Source: a virus. Taken from it: a stretch of 20,872 nt of DNA. The notes beneath the pieces are model-generated. The model was not told the origin of the DNA, did not search any database, and worked only from the letters and a program-made list of their open reading frames with translations. Within the stretch, counting starts at the first letter, position 1, and every line of letters starts with the position of its first letter. Both the position numbers and the translations under genes were made by a program. Of this stretch, positions 14,623-20,233 are shown one piece after another. The stretch is from positions 68,377 to 89,248 of IMG/VR virus record IMGVR_UViG_3300023278_002223; one strand, 5' to 3'.

Positions 14623-14931
14623 TTAGTTGTGAGTCCTGCACCCAGGAGTTCGGTTCTCCTCCAGGAAGTCCTGCCAGGGAACAAGGTCTCCATTCTTATT
14701 TGGGTTTGCCTCTACCTCAGTCTCCCAATACCACTTGGAAATTAGTTCGTCATAGCTGAGAGTGAAACACTCGCTACAACTCAGTTCCTCGATAGAGATG
14801 TCTCCCTCTGCAGCATGCTTATCTCCGAGCATAACATTGTGAAGCTCAGGGGGACCGACAGCGAAGATGGCGATAAAGGCAATCATAGCACAAAGTGCTG
14901 CGGTGCTGTATAGAAGCAGGTCTTTAAACAT
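14623..14931 (-). CDS. One-helix membrane or secreted protein (102 aa)
   Basis: Not recognised. The ATG at 14931 has GGAG nine bases upstream and lies inside the end of the 62-residue zinc protein gene (8-base overlap). A hydrophobic helix (about 5-25) could be a membrane anchor or uncleaved signal. The rest is hydrophilic and acidic, with CSEC (52-55) and a further Cys98 near the end, which might form disulfides outside the cell. The tRNA cluster begins 10 bases after its stop, in the same transcript. Confidence 0.65.
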   Translation of the reverse strand: MFKDLLLYSTAALCAMIAFIAIFAVGPPELHNVMLGDKHAAEGDISIEELSCSECFTLSYDELISKWYWETEVEANPNKNGDLVPWQDFLEENRTPGCRTHN

Positions 14932-15112
14932 CTTTGTAGGCTCCGAAAAGCTCTTCGTTAGCATAGAGCCCATCCATATGGGCTACTGAATCTGGAAGTC
15001 CATTATTTTCTGTGTGATTGTTCCAACAATCCTTGCTGCAAAAAGAGAGCTTCCCGCTCTCACTTTGTCCGGCTAGGGATGTGTCACAGTTGTAACACCA
15101 TGAAATCTCCAT
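14924..15112 (-). CDS. Small zinc-finger protein (62 aa)
   Basis: 62 residues with a four-cysteine site, C6-x2-C9 and C25-x3-C29 (the second as FCSKDC), plus His33. This is the pattern of TRASH/FCS-like zinc fingers, which bind metal and often act in protein or nucleic-acid contacts. AAGG precedes the ATG. It lies 22 bases after the HNH gene and overlaps the following membrane gene. The zinc-binding call is good; the role is unknown. Confidence 0.7.
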   Translation of the reverse strand: MEISWCYNCDTSLAGQSESGKLSFCSKDCWNNHTENNGLPDSVAHMDGLYANEELFGAYKDV

Positions 15113-15134
15113 AACTGTACCTTACTAGCACAAT

Positions 15135-15506
15135 TCAGCGCATTTTTCTTAAATCGTTTAGATCAACTTTCCCCAGCTTCATCGACCAGGATATAGCGTC
15201 TGTCCAAAAGTTTGGGTTGGTTCTCCTGTAGTTCCCCAGGTGTCCAATGAGTAGATGGCAGTTAAGCCCATACTTCTTGGCCTCGCACAGGGACACTAGG
15301 TTGCTTGGATCCAACTCTAGGTCAGGAGCAACACTGAAGGGGATGACGTGATGGACTTCCACCTTCTTGCTTCCCCCGCACACAAAGCAGGTTGGGTTGG
15401 CTTCAATGAAGTCCTTGCGAACCTTGCGCCACCTACCCGACCTCTTTTCTCCAGGAGCTGCCTTGCCCTGGATCCTATCTTTAAGTCTTCTGAATGAATT
15501 TATCAT
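15135..15506 (-). CDS. HNH endonuclease
   Basis: 123 residues. A basic N-terminus (1-32) is followed by the HNH module: zinc pair CFVC (40-43), VHHVIP (His52, His53), Asn69 in PSNLVSLC (Cys74) and CHLLIGH (Cys83, His84, His89). The fold cuts DNA with a single metal ion. In phages such enzymes serve packaging, genome degradation or mobility. It has no intron or intein context here. Its ATG overlaps the upstream stop as TAATG. The family is sure; the role is open. Confidence 0.9.
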   Translation of the reverse strand: MINSFRRLKDRIQGKAAPGEKRSGRWRKVRKDFIEANPTCFVCGGSKKVEVHHVIPFSVAPDLELDPSNLVSLCEAKKYGLNCHLLIGHLGNYRRTNPNFWTDAISWSMKLGKVDLNDLRKMR

Positions 15507-15898
15507 TAATTGTCTTTTTCATACGTCATAAGAAATGCCAAGAATCCCGCTTCGGTAGGATTCTCTCCGTTGAAGAAGCACAGGGTTACATAGGAATCGT
15601 GGGCGTCTTGCCTGGAGTCCCAACCTCTTGCCTTTATGAGACGTTCTTCGGTCATTGGGGGTCGGGTTGTGTCTTTATCAGACCTCCACTTGGGGGTGGA
15701 GTCACCCTTGGGCATTGGCTTACTAAGGTGAGGACAGTTGGGCAAGTGTCCATTCTTTGCACACACCTTATCCCACTGCTGCTCTTGTGTGAGGCTGTCT
15801 GACTCGAAATCCATAGTAGAGACGACCAACGGAACAAGAAGCAATAAAAGCACAGACATCGACCCTATGAGAAGCTTTTCAAAATCACTCTTAGACAT
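15506..15898 (-). CDS. One-helix membrane protein (130 aa)
   Basis: Not recognised. It starts at the ATG at 15898 with a strong GGAGGAA ribosome site; ten in-frame codons upstream are not needed. A charged N-terminus (1-8) and one strong hydrophobic helix (9-27) precede a hydrophilic domain with three cysteines (46, 55 and about 106), so it is probably a membrane-anchored protein facing the periplasm. It is the first gene behind the promoter at 15919-15947, and the HNH gene and the tRNA cluster follow in the same unit. Confidence 0.68.
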   Translation of the reverse strand: MSKSDFEKLLIGSMSVLLLLLVPLVVSTMDFESDSLTQEQQWDKVCAKNGHLPNCPHLSKPMPKGDSTPKWRSDKDTTRPPMTEERLIKARGWDSRQDAHDSYVTLCFFNGENPTEAGFLAFLMTYEKDN

Positions 15899-15918
15899 TT
15901 TATTCCTCCATTCAAAGA

Positions 15919-15947
15919 AGAATACCATTGTGTCTGGGATTGTGCAA
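15919..15947 (-). promoter_or_regulatory. Promoter of the HNH/tRNA unit
   Basis: TTGCAC (15947-15942), a 17-base spacer and TATTCT (15924-15919), with TGG just before the -10 (extended). The -35 is identical to that at 13577-13582. It should drive the membrane gene at 15898, the HNH gene, the zinc protein and the four tRNAs. Confidence 0.65.
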
Positions 15948-15964
15948 CTTTAATTGTGAAAAAA

Positions 15965-16040
15965 TGGTACCGCTGGCAGGATTCGCACCTGCGACCCCTT
16001 CATTCGTAGTGAAGTGCTCTGTCTACTGAGCTACAGCGGC
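15965..16040 (-). tRNA. tRNA-Arg (anticodon ACG) lacking canonical elbow bases
   Basis: Acceptor GCCGCTG/CAGCGGT, D-arm GCTC/GAGC, anticodon stem CTTCA/TGAAG with loop CTACGAA, T-arm GCAGG-TGCGAAT-CCTGC, discriminator A, encoded CCA (15967-15965). The D-loop AGTAGACA has no GG pair, and T55 of the T-loop is G. Confidence 0.9.
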
Positions 16041-16057
16041 ACCGTAGGAAAATGGTC

Positions 16058-16348
16058 CTAGTTGGTGTTGCAGTGAATGTCTACCCTAAGGCCACCATCA
16101 CTGTCTTCTGTGTGAACTCCTTGTGGGCAAATCTTGCTGACCTGCTTCAGGATGGAGTCAATCTCTGATTTCTTGTTGGCAAAGCTGCAGTATGCGAAGA
16201 TCACAGATTGCTTCTTTAGGCTATATAAGCATGGGTTGTATTCTGGGATTAGGTCCACAAGGGAGGAGCTTTTCTCATGCCCATCCCCCTCGAAGGTTAT
16301 GACAACAAGGGTCTTCCTCTTGTCAACAAGTTGCATCTGATTGAACAT
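16058..16348 (-). CDS. Unknown 96-residue protein
   Basis: Not recognised. The ATG at 16348 has AGGG five bases upstream; a TTG 24 bases earlier is the alternative. The sequence alternates hydrophobic strands (TLVVITFEG, SVIFAYCSF) with a helix (about 60-78), a small alpha/beta or ferredoxin-like pattern, and ends DGGLRVDIHCNTN. No signal peptide. The Arg-ACG tRNA follows 17 bases after its stop. It lies 20 bases after the 46-residue phage-type gene. Confidence 0.6.
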   Translation of the reverse strand: MFNQMQLVDKRKTLVVITFEGDGHEKSSSLVDLIPEYNPCLYSLKKQSVIFAYCSFANKKSEIDSILKQVSKICPQGVHTEDSDGGLRVDIHCNTN

Positions 16349-16368
16349 CGATCCCTCGATATACCTAC

Positions 16369-16509
16369 TCAAAGCGACCCCTTTTCTTTGTAGTCCTTCT
16401 TCTTATTTTTCTTGAAGATCCTGTCGTACCCCTCTTGGTACTTCTTGTCGTCGGTTGGGCGTCGAAGGTCTCCCTTTCCTGCCCCTCCATCTCTTGTTCC
16501 ATCACCCAT
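16369..16509 (-). CDS. Small phage-type protein with GKGD..RRP motif (46 aa)
   Basis: Short gene of 46 codons. The ATG at 16509 overlaps the stop of the upstream zinc protein by 8 bases, with AGGAAG ten bases upstream. The sequence opens with a Gly/Asp-rich segment, then GKGDLRRP (11-18), KKYQEGYDRIF (22-32) and a very basic tail. I recall this arrangement (GKGD.xRP, then an Y..n/g(Y/F)D.IF core) from many short uncharacterised phage proteins, so it is good evidence for a viral genome. Function unknown. An overlapping frame (16365-16502) is also open but shows no such similarity. Confidence 0.7.
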   Translation of the reverse strand: MGDGTRDGGAGKGDLRRPTDDKKYQEGYDRIFKKNKKKDYKEKGSL

Positions 16510-16765
16510 TGTCTGCACACTTCCTACAGATTGTCTCTGATCTTTGTGTTTCAGCCTTGATGGCGTCCAGGAGATAGCCTCTGTCTACCATCTGTGTGAG
16601 CCTAATGCTCTTCCAGATAAGGTCTTCGGAGACTCCGCACTCGCAACACGACCTGGATAAGATCTCCTGAGAGCAGAACCCCATCGCTGCGAGCCTATTG
16701 GTCTCCCGCATACCGTCTGGGTAATCTCCGTTGTTGTGAATGCTATTAGGGTTAACTTTTCTCAT
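16502..16765 (-). CDS. Zinc-ribbon-like protein (87 aa)
   Basis: Not recognised as a named family. Two CxxC pairs, C40-x2-C43 (within SCCECG) and C80-x2-C83 at the C-terminus, flank a helical middle with WKSIRLTQM, suggesting a zinc-stabilised small protein. The ATG at 16765 is eight bases after the upstream stop, and the stop region itself supplies the AGGA ribosome site. Its 3' end overlaps the 46-residue phage-type gene. Confidence 0.65.
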   Translation of the reverse strand: MRKVNPNSIHNNGDYPDGMRETNRLAAMGFCSQEILSRSCCECGVSEDLIWKSIRLTQMVDRGYLLDAIKAETQRSETICRKCADNG

Positions 16766-16773
16766 AGATATTC

Positions 16774-17238
16774 CTAGTTGCGTCTTTCCAGCCTTTTAAG
16801 CCATTCCCCTGTAATGTCGGAAGAAGAATTCATTTTAAAGTCTCCGCCGACACTCCAAGCCATCTCTGCGTTGCTCTGAGCATCCACCCAGGAGCCCTCT
16901 GGGGTGTTTCCTGAGGCTCTGTCTCCACCATTGCAGAAGATAACCCTATCATTCTCTCCGGCGCTCTCACAGACGATCCTGAGGCCGTCTATAGCGGTAT
17001 TATCGCGATCATCAAAAGGAATAACAGCATCTACACACTCAAACTCGCCAATAATCGCGGCTCTCTCATTGAAGGGTTGAAAATAGGTACCTTTCTTCCT
17101 TGTCAGCCACTCATTAGAGTTTAGAAGAATAACGCATGTATCGCCAATAGTTGCTGCTTCTTTGATCATAGCGATGTGACCAGTGTGAATCGGGTCGAAC
17201 CCTCCTGACACCACTGCGATCTTGATTCCTTCGGTCAT
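16774..17238 (-). CDS. Cytidylyltransferase/adenylyltransferase-fold enzyme
   Basis: 154 residues. Residues 7-42 match the HIGH-type nucleotidyltransferase fold: GGFDPIHTGH with His18 and His21, then an alpha helix and a beta strand ending LLNSNEW. ERAAII (58-63) and ECVDAVIPFDD resemble RfaE/TagD-like cytidylyltransferases. NGGDR (103-107) takes the place of the family's KGGDY, and SSSDI (138-142) matches the ISSS-type nucleotide motif. Such enzymes activate small phosphates (sugar, glycerol, FMN or NMN) by forming an NMP adduct. Phages carry related ones for unknown substrates. The fold is sure; the substrate is unknown. It is preceded by the 47-residue membrane gene with a 3-base gap. Confidence 0.85.
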   Translation of the reverse strand: MTEGIKIAVVSGGFDPIHTGHIAMIKEAATIGDTCVILLNSNEWLTRKKGTYFQPFNERAAIIGEFECVDAVIPFDDRDNTAIDGLRIVCESAGENDRVIFCNGGDRASGNTPEGSWVDAQSNAEMAWSVGGDFKMNSSSDITGEWLKRLERRN

Positions 17239-17241
17239 AAC

Positions 17242-17385
17242 TTACCACCCTATTCCGTTGGATTTGTCTACAAAAATTTGATGGACAGATGTAACAATAC
17301 CCCATCCGCAGTACAGAAGGAATGCGGTGATTGTGATCATTGCGAAAAGTCTGCTCGCCTTGCCCATAAGTCTAATGGTAGTCAT
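17242..17385 (-). CDS. Small single-helix membrane protein (47 aa)
   Basis: Short gene found in the gap between the zinc protein and the cytidylyltransferase gene. Its ATG overlaps the upstream stop as TAATG, and its own stop TAA comes three bases before the next ATG, the same packing as its neighbours. The product has a basic N-terminus (residues 1-12), one hydrophobic helix (about 13-34) and a short C-terminal tail ending NGIGW. Not recognised; the helix and the coupling are the main support. Confidence 0.6.
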   Translation of the reverse strand: MTTIRLMGKASRLFAMITITAFLLYCGWGIVTSVHQIFVDKSNGIGW

Positions 17386-17639
17386 TACTTGAGATCCAGA
17401 GTCTTCAAAGCTTCATCTACGGAGCAAACAAAGCCACAAGTGTACTCGAAGTGGTTGTATCCGCCATCTTGGCCCGGCAGAACTTGAGCCTTCTTGTCTT
17501 TGGTGCATCGCACCATCATCCCACCAGGGACATACTTGCTCAACTGCAGGTCGCTCTTACACTTAGGGCAGATCGCAGTCCACTTTCCTGCTCTCATCTG
17601 CTTCTTTGGATCGAAGTTTCCAAAATTTGCCTTAGCCAT
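17385..17639 (-). CDS. Zinc-ribbon-like protein (84 aa)
   Basis: Not recognised by name. CPKC (24-27), Cys45 and C68-x3-C72 give a probable zinc site in a compact, beta-rich protein of the rubredoxin/ribbon sort. A strong AGAGGAG ribosome site precedes the ATG at 17639. Its stop couples to the next gene as TAATG. No signal peptide. It may start a sub-unit behind a weak promoter at 17693-17722. Confidence 0.65.
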   Translation of the reverse strand: MAKANFGNFDPKKQMRAGKWTAICPKCKSDLQLSKYVPGGMMVRCTKDKKAQVLPGQDGGYNHFEYTCGFVCSVDEALKTLDLK

Positions 17640-17692
17640 TGCTGTCTCCTCTACTGAAACCCTATTTAAAATTTAAAAAATCGTTACAAGGC

Positions 17693-17722
17693 TTAATAGC
17701 CCACACTAATCTGTTTTTCCAA
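17693..17722 (-). promoter_or_regulatory. Possible weak promoter before the zinc-ribbon gene
   Basis: TTGGAA (17722-17717), an 18-base spacer containing AGTGTG, and TATTAA (17698-17693), in an 89-base A/T-rich gap. A 5-bp hairpin (GGGCT/AGCCT) also lies here, so a partial terminator is the alternative. Confidence 0.3.
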
Positions 17723-17728
17723 CATATC

Positions 17729-18133
17729 TTACCTGTTGATGTCTGACAGTATCGCCGATGTCATCTGGGAGGACAGGGCGACCAGGGCTTCCTGCCTAGT
17801 TTTATACGTATTCCCACACACCTTTGACTTACTCCGCTTAAATCCTACTCCACTCTTGTCGATGTGATCGTCGGAGCACTCATCCATAAACTTATTGTAC
17901 TCGGCTTCATCCGCAAGGCCCCACTCACCGTCTAGGCCCCATTCTCCAACGTTAACGACTATCCCAGTGCAAACTCTTTCCACGTTTTGACTCTCATCGG
18001 CCCCAATGGAAAGACAGGAGACTTCAACAGTGTCATTCGTTAGCCCTGTTGAGAAGATGTGGTTAAAATTCTCTGGGTTTTTAGCCAGACCCCCTTGTTC
18101 CACATTTGCTTTGACTATCCTAATCCTGTGCAT
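17729..18133 (-). CDS. Unknown 134-residue protein
   Basis: Not recognised. The start at 18133 (ATG, with GGAG about ten bases upstream) overlaps the previous gene by 14 bases; an in-frame TTG 24 bases earlier is less likely. The product is soluble and acidic in the middle (residues about 45-95) with basic ends, and contains VCGNTYKTRQEALVAL near the C-terminus. No membrane segment or catalytic motif. Confidence 0.6.
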   Translation of the reverse strand: MHRIRIVKANVEQGGLAKNPENFNHIFSTGLTNDTVEVSCLSIGADESQNVERVCTGIVVNVGEWGLDGEWGLADEAEYNKFMDECSDDHIDKSGVGFKRSKSKVCGNTYKTRQEALVALSSQMTSAILSDINR

Positions 18134-18665
18134 GGATTCCGTCTCCTTCAAACGCAACTTGTAAAGCCGTTGTAGTCGTCATGTAGTTTGTCATGTACTC
18201 ATGCGCCATGGTGTGGGCGTAAGAAATCGCAGCCCCTTTGGTCCTGGACGCGTTCAGAAGCTTCCAAAAGGCACGATGAACCTCCTCATGTGAACCCGTT
18301 CTCTTGGCCCATTTCATCATTTCGTAAGTCATCGCGTCCACGACGACCCACTTGTAGGACTTCGTCCACTCGTAGTTGTAGTATCGTTCGGCCTTGTAGC
18401 TTTCTTCTAAGAACTTATCGATCTTCAACACAAAAAGCTTGACATGCCTCCATGCGGAAGCACCCTTTGGGGAGTCCTTGTGTCTGCCTGAGACTTTAAC
18501 ATAGACGCCGTCATACTCTTTGCCACAGACGGTTCTGTATTCAAACGGACAAGCGTCCTTGGCGGACTCGTCCCATGATAGTTTGTCAAAGCCAATTGAA
18601 ATATCTTGCTGGTTCAGAGACTTGAGATACTTTGCCTGCTCATCCCTTGTTCTATCGTTTCCCAT
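18120..18665 (-). CDS. Unknown 181-residue protein
   Basis: Not recognised. It has a strong AAGGAGAG ribosome site before the ATG at 18665 and a good promoter upstream. The protein is soluble and helix-rich, with many Lys, Tyr and Trp residues and a C-terminal HTMAHEY segment (about 151-157) whose two histidines and Glu might bind a metal; they do not form a standard HExxH site. It is the first gene of its unit. Confidence 0.62.
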   Translation of the reverse strand: MGNDRTRDEQAKYLKSLNQQDISIGFDKLSWDESAKDACPFEYRTVCGKEYDGVYVKVSGRHKDSPKGASAWRHVKLFVLKIDKFLEESYKAERYYNYEWTKSYKWVVVDAMTYEMMKWAKRTGSHEEVHRAFWKLLNASRTKGAAISYAHTMAHEYMTNYMTTTTALQVAFEGDGIHAQD

Positions 18666-18731
18666 TATTAGTCTCTCCTTTGTGGCTGGTGTCTACAAGT
18701 GAAATCATGGCAATCCTCTTGCCTATAAAGA

Positions 18732-18760
18732 AGATTACCATGAAATTTGTCAGTTGTCAA
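18732..18760 (-). promoter_or_regulatory. Promoter of the 18665-17729 unit
   Basis: A perfect TTGACA (18760-18755), a 17-base spacer and TAATCT (18737-18732), with TGG just before the -10 (extended). The leader is about 60 bases and contains a short open frame of 18 codons (18708-18652) that I do not call a gene. Confidence 0.6.
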
Positions 18761-18768
18761 CTTCTTTT

Positions 18769-18963
18769 TCAAAGATTTCTAAATGGGACCGCATTCAGCT
18801 TGGTCTCTTGTACAAACAGCATGATAGAGTCTTGCCAGTCTTTCTTGTTCATTGTCTTGTCGTTGATCGTAGCGGTTACGTCACCCCATTTGCGGTACTC
18901 TAGCACCCATCTCGCAACTGGATTTATAGAGTTCACGTTGTAGTCTTGGAAGCCATTACTCAT
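18769..18963 (-). CDS. Unknown 64-residue protein
   Basis: Not recognised. Its ATG overlaps the upstream stop as ATGA, so it is probably coupled. It is small and soluble with Asn- and Trp-rich features (ARWVLEYRKWGD, KKDWQDS). It is the last gene before the next promoter, whose -35 begins nine bases after its stop. Confidence 0.58.
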   Translation of the reverse strand: MSNGFQDYNVNSINPVARWVLEYRKWGDVTATINDKTMNKKDWQDSIMLFVQETKLNAVPFRNL

Positions 18964-19280
18964 TTGCTTTTCCTTCTGGTCTTTCTTCGAGCTCTCTTCT
19001 TCTTCTCATATGGTTTGACATTTGGCCTTTGTGGCAATGAATCGTAGGGTCTTAGGTCTTCGACCTCTATAACCCACCATGCTCCAGTTGAATTCTTCTT
19101 TGGAGCAATAAAAGCTATGGGGTTACCGCTCTTCCTTATTGAGAAGAAACTGATCTGCCCAGTCTGCTCTATCCCGTATCTCTTTGGCGTAAACCTACAC
19201 CTAGAGCCAACCTTCCAAGGCCCAACCTGAGTGATCTCATCGAGGTCTGTAGCCCTGCCTTTTCCTTTTTTCTTTGACAT
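18960..19280 (-). CDS. Basic 106-residue protein, possible SH3-like fold
   Basis: Not recognised. A Lys-rich start and a strongly basic tail (about 91-106, KKKRARRKTRRK) surround a beta-rich middle (26-80: VGSRCRF, TGQISFFSI, AWWVIEVEDL) that resembles a small SH3 or KOW-type barrel. Nucleic-acid binding is a reasonable guess from the charge. It overlaps the upstream membrane gene by 44 bases and the next gene by ATGA. Confidence 0.6.
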   Translation of the reverse strand: MSKKKGKGRATDLDEITQVGPWKVGSRCRFTPKRYGIEQTGQISFFSIRKSGNPIAFIAPKKNSTGAWWVIEVEDLRPYDSLPQRPNVKPYEKKKRARRKTRRKSK

Positions 19281-19434
19281 TTAGTTTGATCTTTCCAAAC
19301 ATGGCCCTAATTAACTCAGGCAAAACAAAGAGCCCCACAACCATGAGGGTTCCGACCAGCACATTCCCTGCGAACATTGAAAAAAAAGCAACGCATAGGG
19401 CGGCACAGATAGTGTAAAAAGTGTTCCGCGTCAT
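19237..19434 (-). CDS. Small membrane protein (65 aa)
   Basis: Not recognised. Two adjacent hydrophobic stretches (about 6-24 and 26-42) form one or two helices, followed by a basic tail ending KEKRKRQGYRPR, probably on the cytoplasmic side. The ATG overlaps the upstream stop as ATGA. The 3' end overlaps the basic protein gene by 44 bases, which is long for this window. Confidence 0.58.
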   Translation of the reverse strand: MTRNTFYTICAALCVAFFSMFAGNVLVGTLMVVGLFVLPELIRAMFGKIKLNVKEKRKRQGYRPR

Positions 19435-19787
19435 TCTGCATCCCCGTAATCCATCGGTTTGCCTAGTTTGGCCCGAATCTCCTCATATCGACGCCATCCT
19501 TCTCCATGCCCTGCAGCCTCTGCAGTCTCTTTGTTGTGAAGGTTGCCGTACTCAGACTCCCAGGTGTCGTAGGTGATCCCGAAGTTCTCAGCATACTCTA
19601 TAAACCTAGAAGCAAAGTCCGACCTCATGTCAAGAATTCTCTGAGGCTCATTAGATCCCTCTGCTACAGTAAAGAACTTATCAAGGTGCATCTCGCTTAC
19701 AACGAAAGCAGCCACCTCTGCTGGAACAAGGAGAGTCATTGGGACCATCTTGCCCTTTAGGTCATCGAACTTGGGTGTCTTGTGCAT
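19431..19787 (-). CDS. Unknown 118-residue protein
   Basis: Not recognised. GAGAGGA lies directly before the ATG at 19787, behind the promoter at 19831-19859. The sequence is soluble, with a hydrophobic strand-helix start (VPMTLLVPAEVAAFVVSEM) followed by helical, Glu/Arg-rich parts. No signal peptide. It heads a chain of four overlapping genes. Confidence 0.62.
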   Translation of the reverse strand: MHKTPKFDDLKGKMVPMTLLVPAEVAAFVVSEMHLDKFFTVAEGSNEPQRILDMRSDFASRFIEYAENFGITYDTWESEYGNLHNKETAEAAGHGEGWRRYEEIRAKLGKPMDYGDAE

Positions 19788-19830
19788 TTCCTCTCTTTTC
19801 TATCTACTGAGGGGTACTAGTTATACCTTG

Positions 19831-19859
19831 ATACTAGCACACTTTTGGAGCTTTGGCAA
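19831..19859 (-). promoter_or_regulatory. Promoter of the 19787-18769 unit
   Basis: TTGCCA (19859-19854), a 17-base spacer and TAGTAT (19836-19831) with AGTGTGC before it. It matches the promoter at 13554-13582 at 23 of 34 aligned bases and has the same -10. The -35 abuts the stop of the upstream gene. Confidence 0.62.
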
Positions 19860-20228
19860 CTACTTGATTGGAAAATCTATGGCTAGAAATTCTAAAGCCT
19901 CTGAGGTCTTAATCTTAAGAGATATCATATGGAAGGCTTCGTCTTGGATGTCTGCCCTTTTGGACGAGTGAATCAGCTCATCCATTAGTTCCTCATGCCC
20001 ATCGAGGAAGTTTCTAATCCGAATATCTTCTGCTCTTGTAAAATGGACGAACTTGTCTCCCCCGTACAGGTCTCCCCCCGTGGAGTTCTTCCTAGAGACC
20101 TCAGAAAGCCTCTCTGCGATCATAGAGACTAGGGAGTGTCCCTGCATGTGCTTTTCAAGCTTCATGCCCCTCATGAAATCAACTGCCTCCATGATTATGA
20201 TTGTGTTTTCTATCGAAAGCCGCTTCAT
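19860..20228 (-). CDS. Unknown 122-residue protein
   Basis: Not recognised. I take the ATG at 20228, just after the upstream stop, rather than an in-frame start 150 bases earlier that only mirrors the neighbour. AAAGG lies about ten bases upstream. Predicted mainly helical and soluble (NTIIIMEAVDFM, IAERLSEVSRK, FLDGHEELMDELI). No catalytic motif seen. Confidence 0.6.
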   Translation of the reverse strand: MKRLSIENTIIIMEAVDFMRGMKLEKHMQGHSLVSMIAERLSEVSRKNSTGGDLYGGDKFVHFTRAEDIRIRNFLDGHEELMDELIHSSKRADIQDEAFHMISLKIKTSEALEFLAIDFPIK

Positions 20229-20233
20229 TTCAA

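Noticed and set aside
16365-16502. Alternative 45-codon frame starting with TGATG over the GKGD gene
   Set aside because: Open but of low-complexity Arg/Thr composition; the other frame has the recognised phage motif.
18652-18708. 18-codon open frame in the leader of the 181-residue protein gene, with GAGGA before its ATG
   Set aside because: Too short and without attenuator structure or a run of regulatory codons; could be chance.
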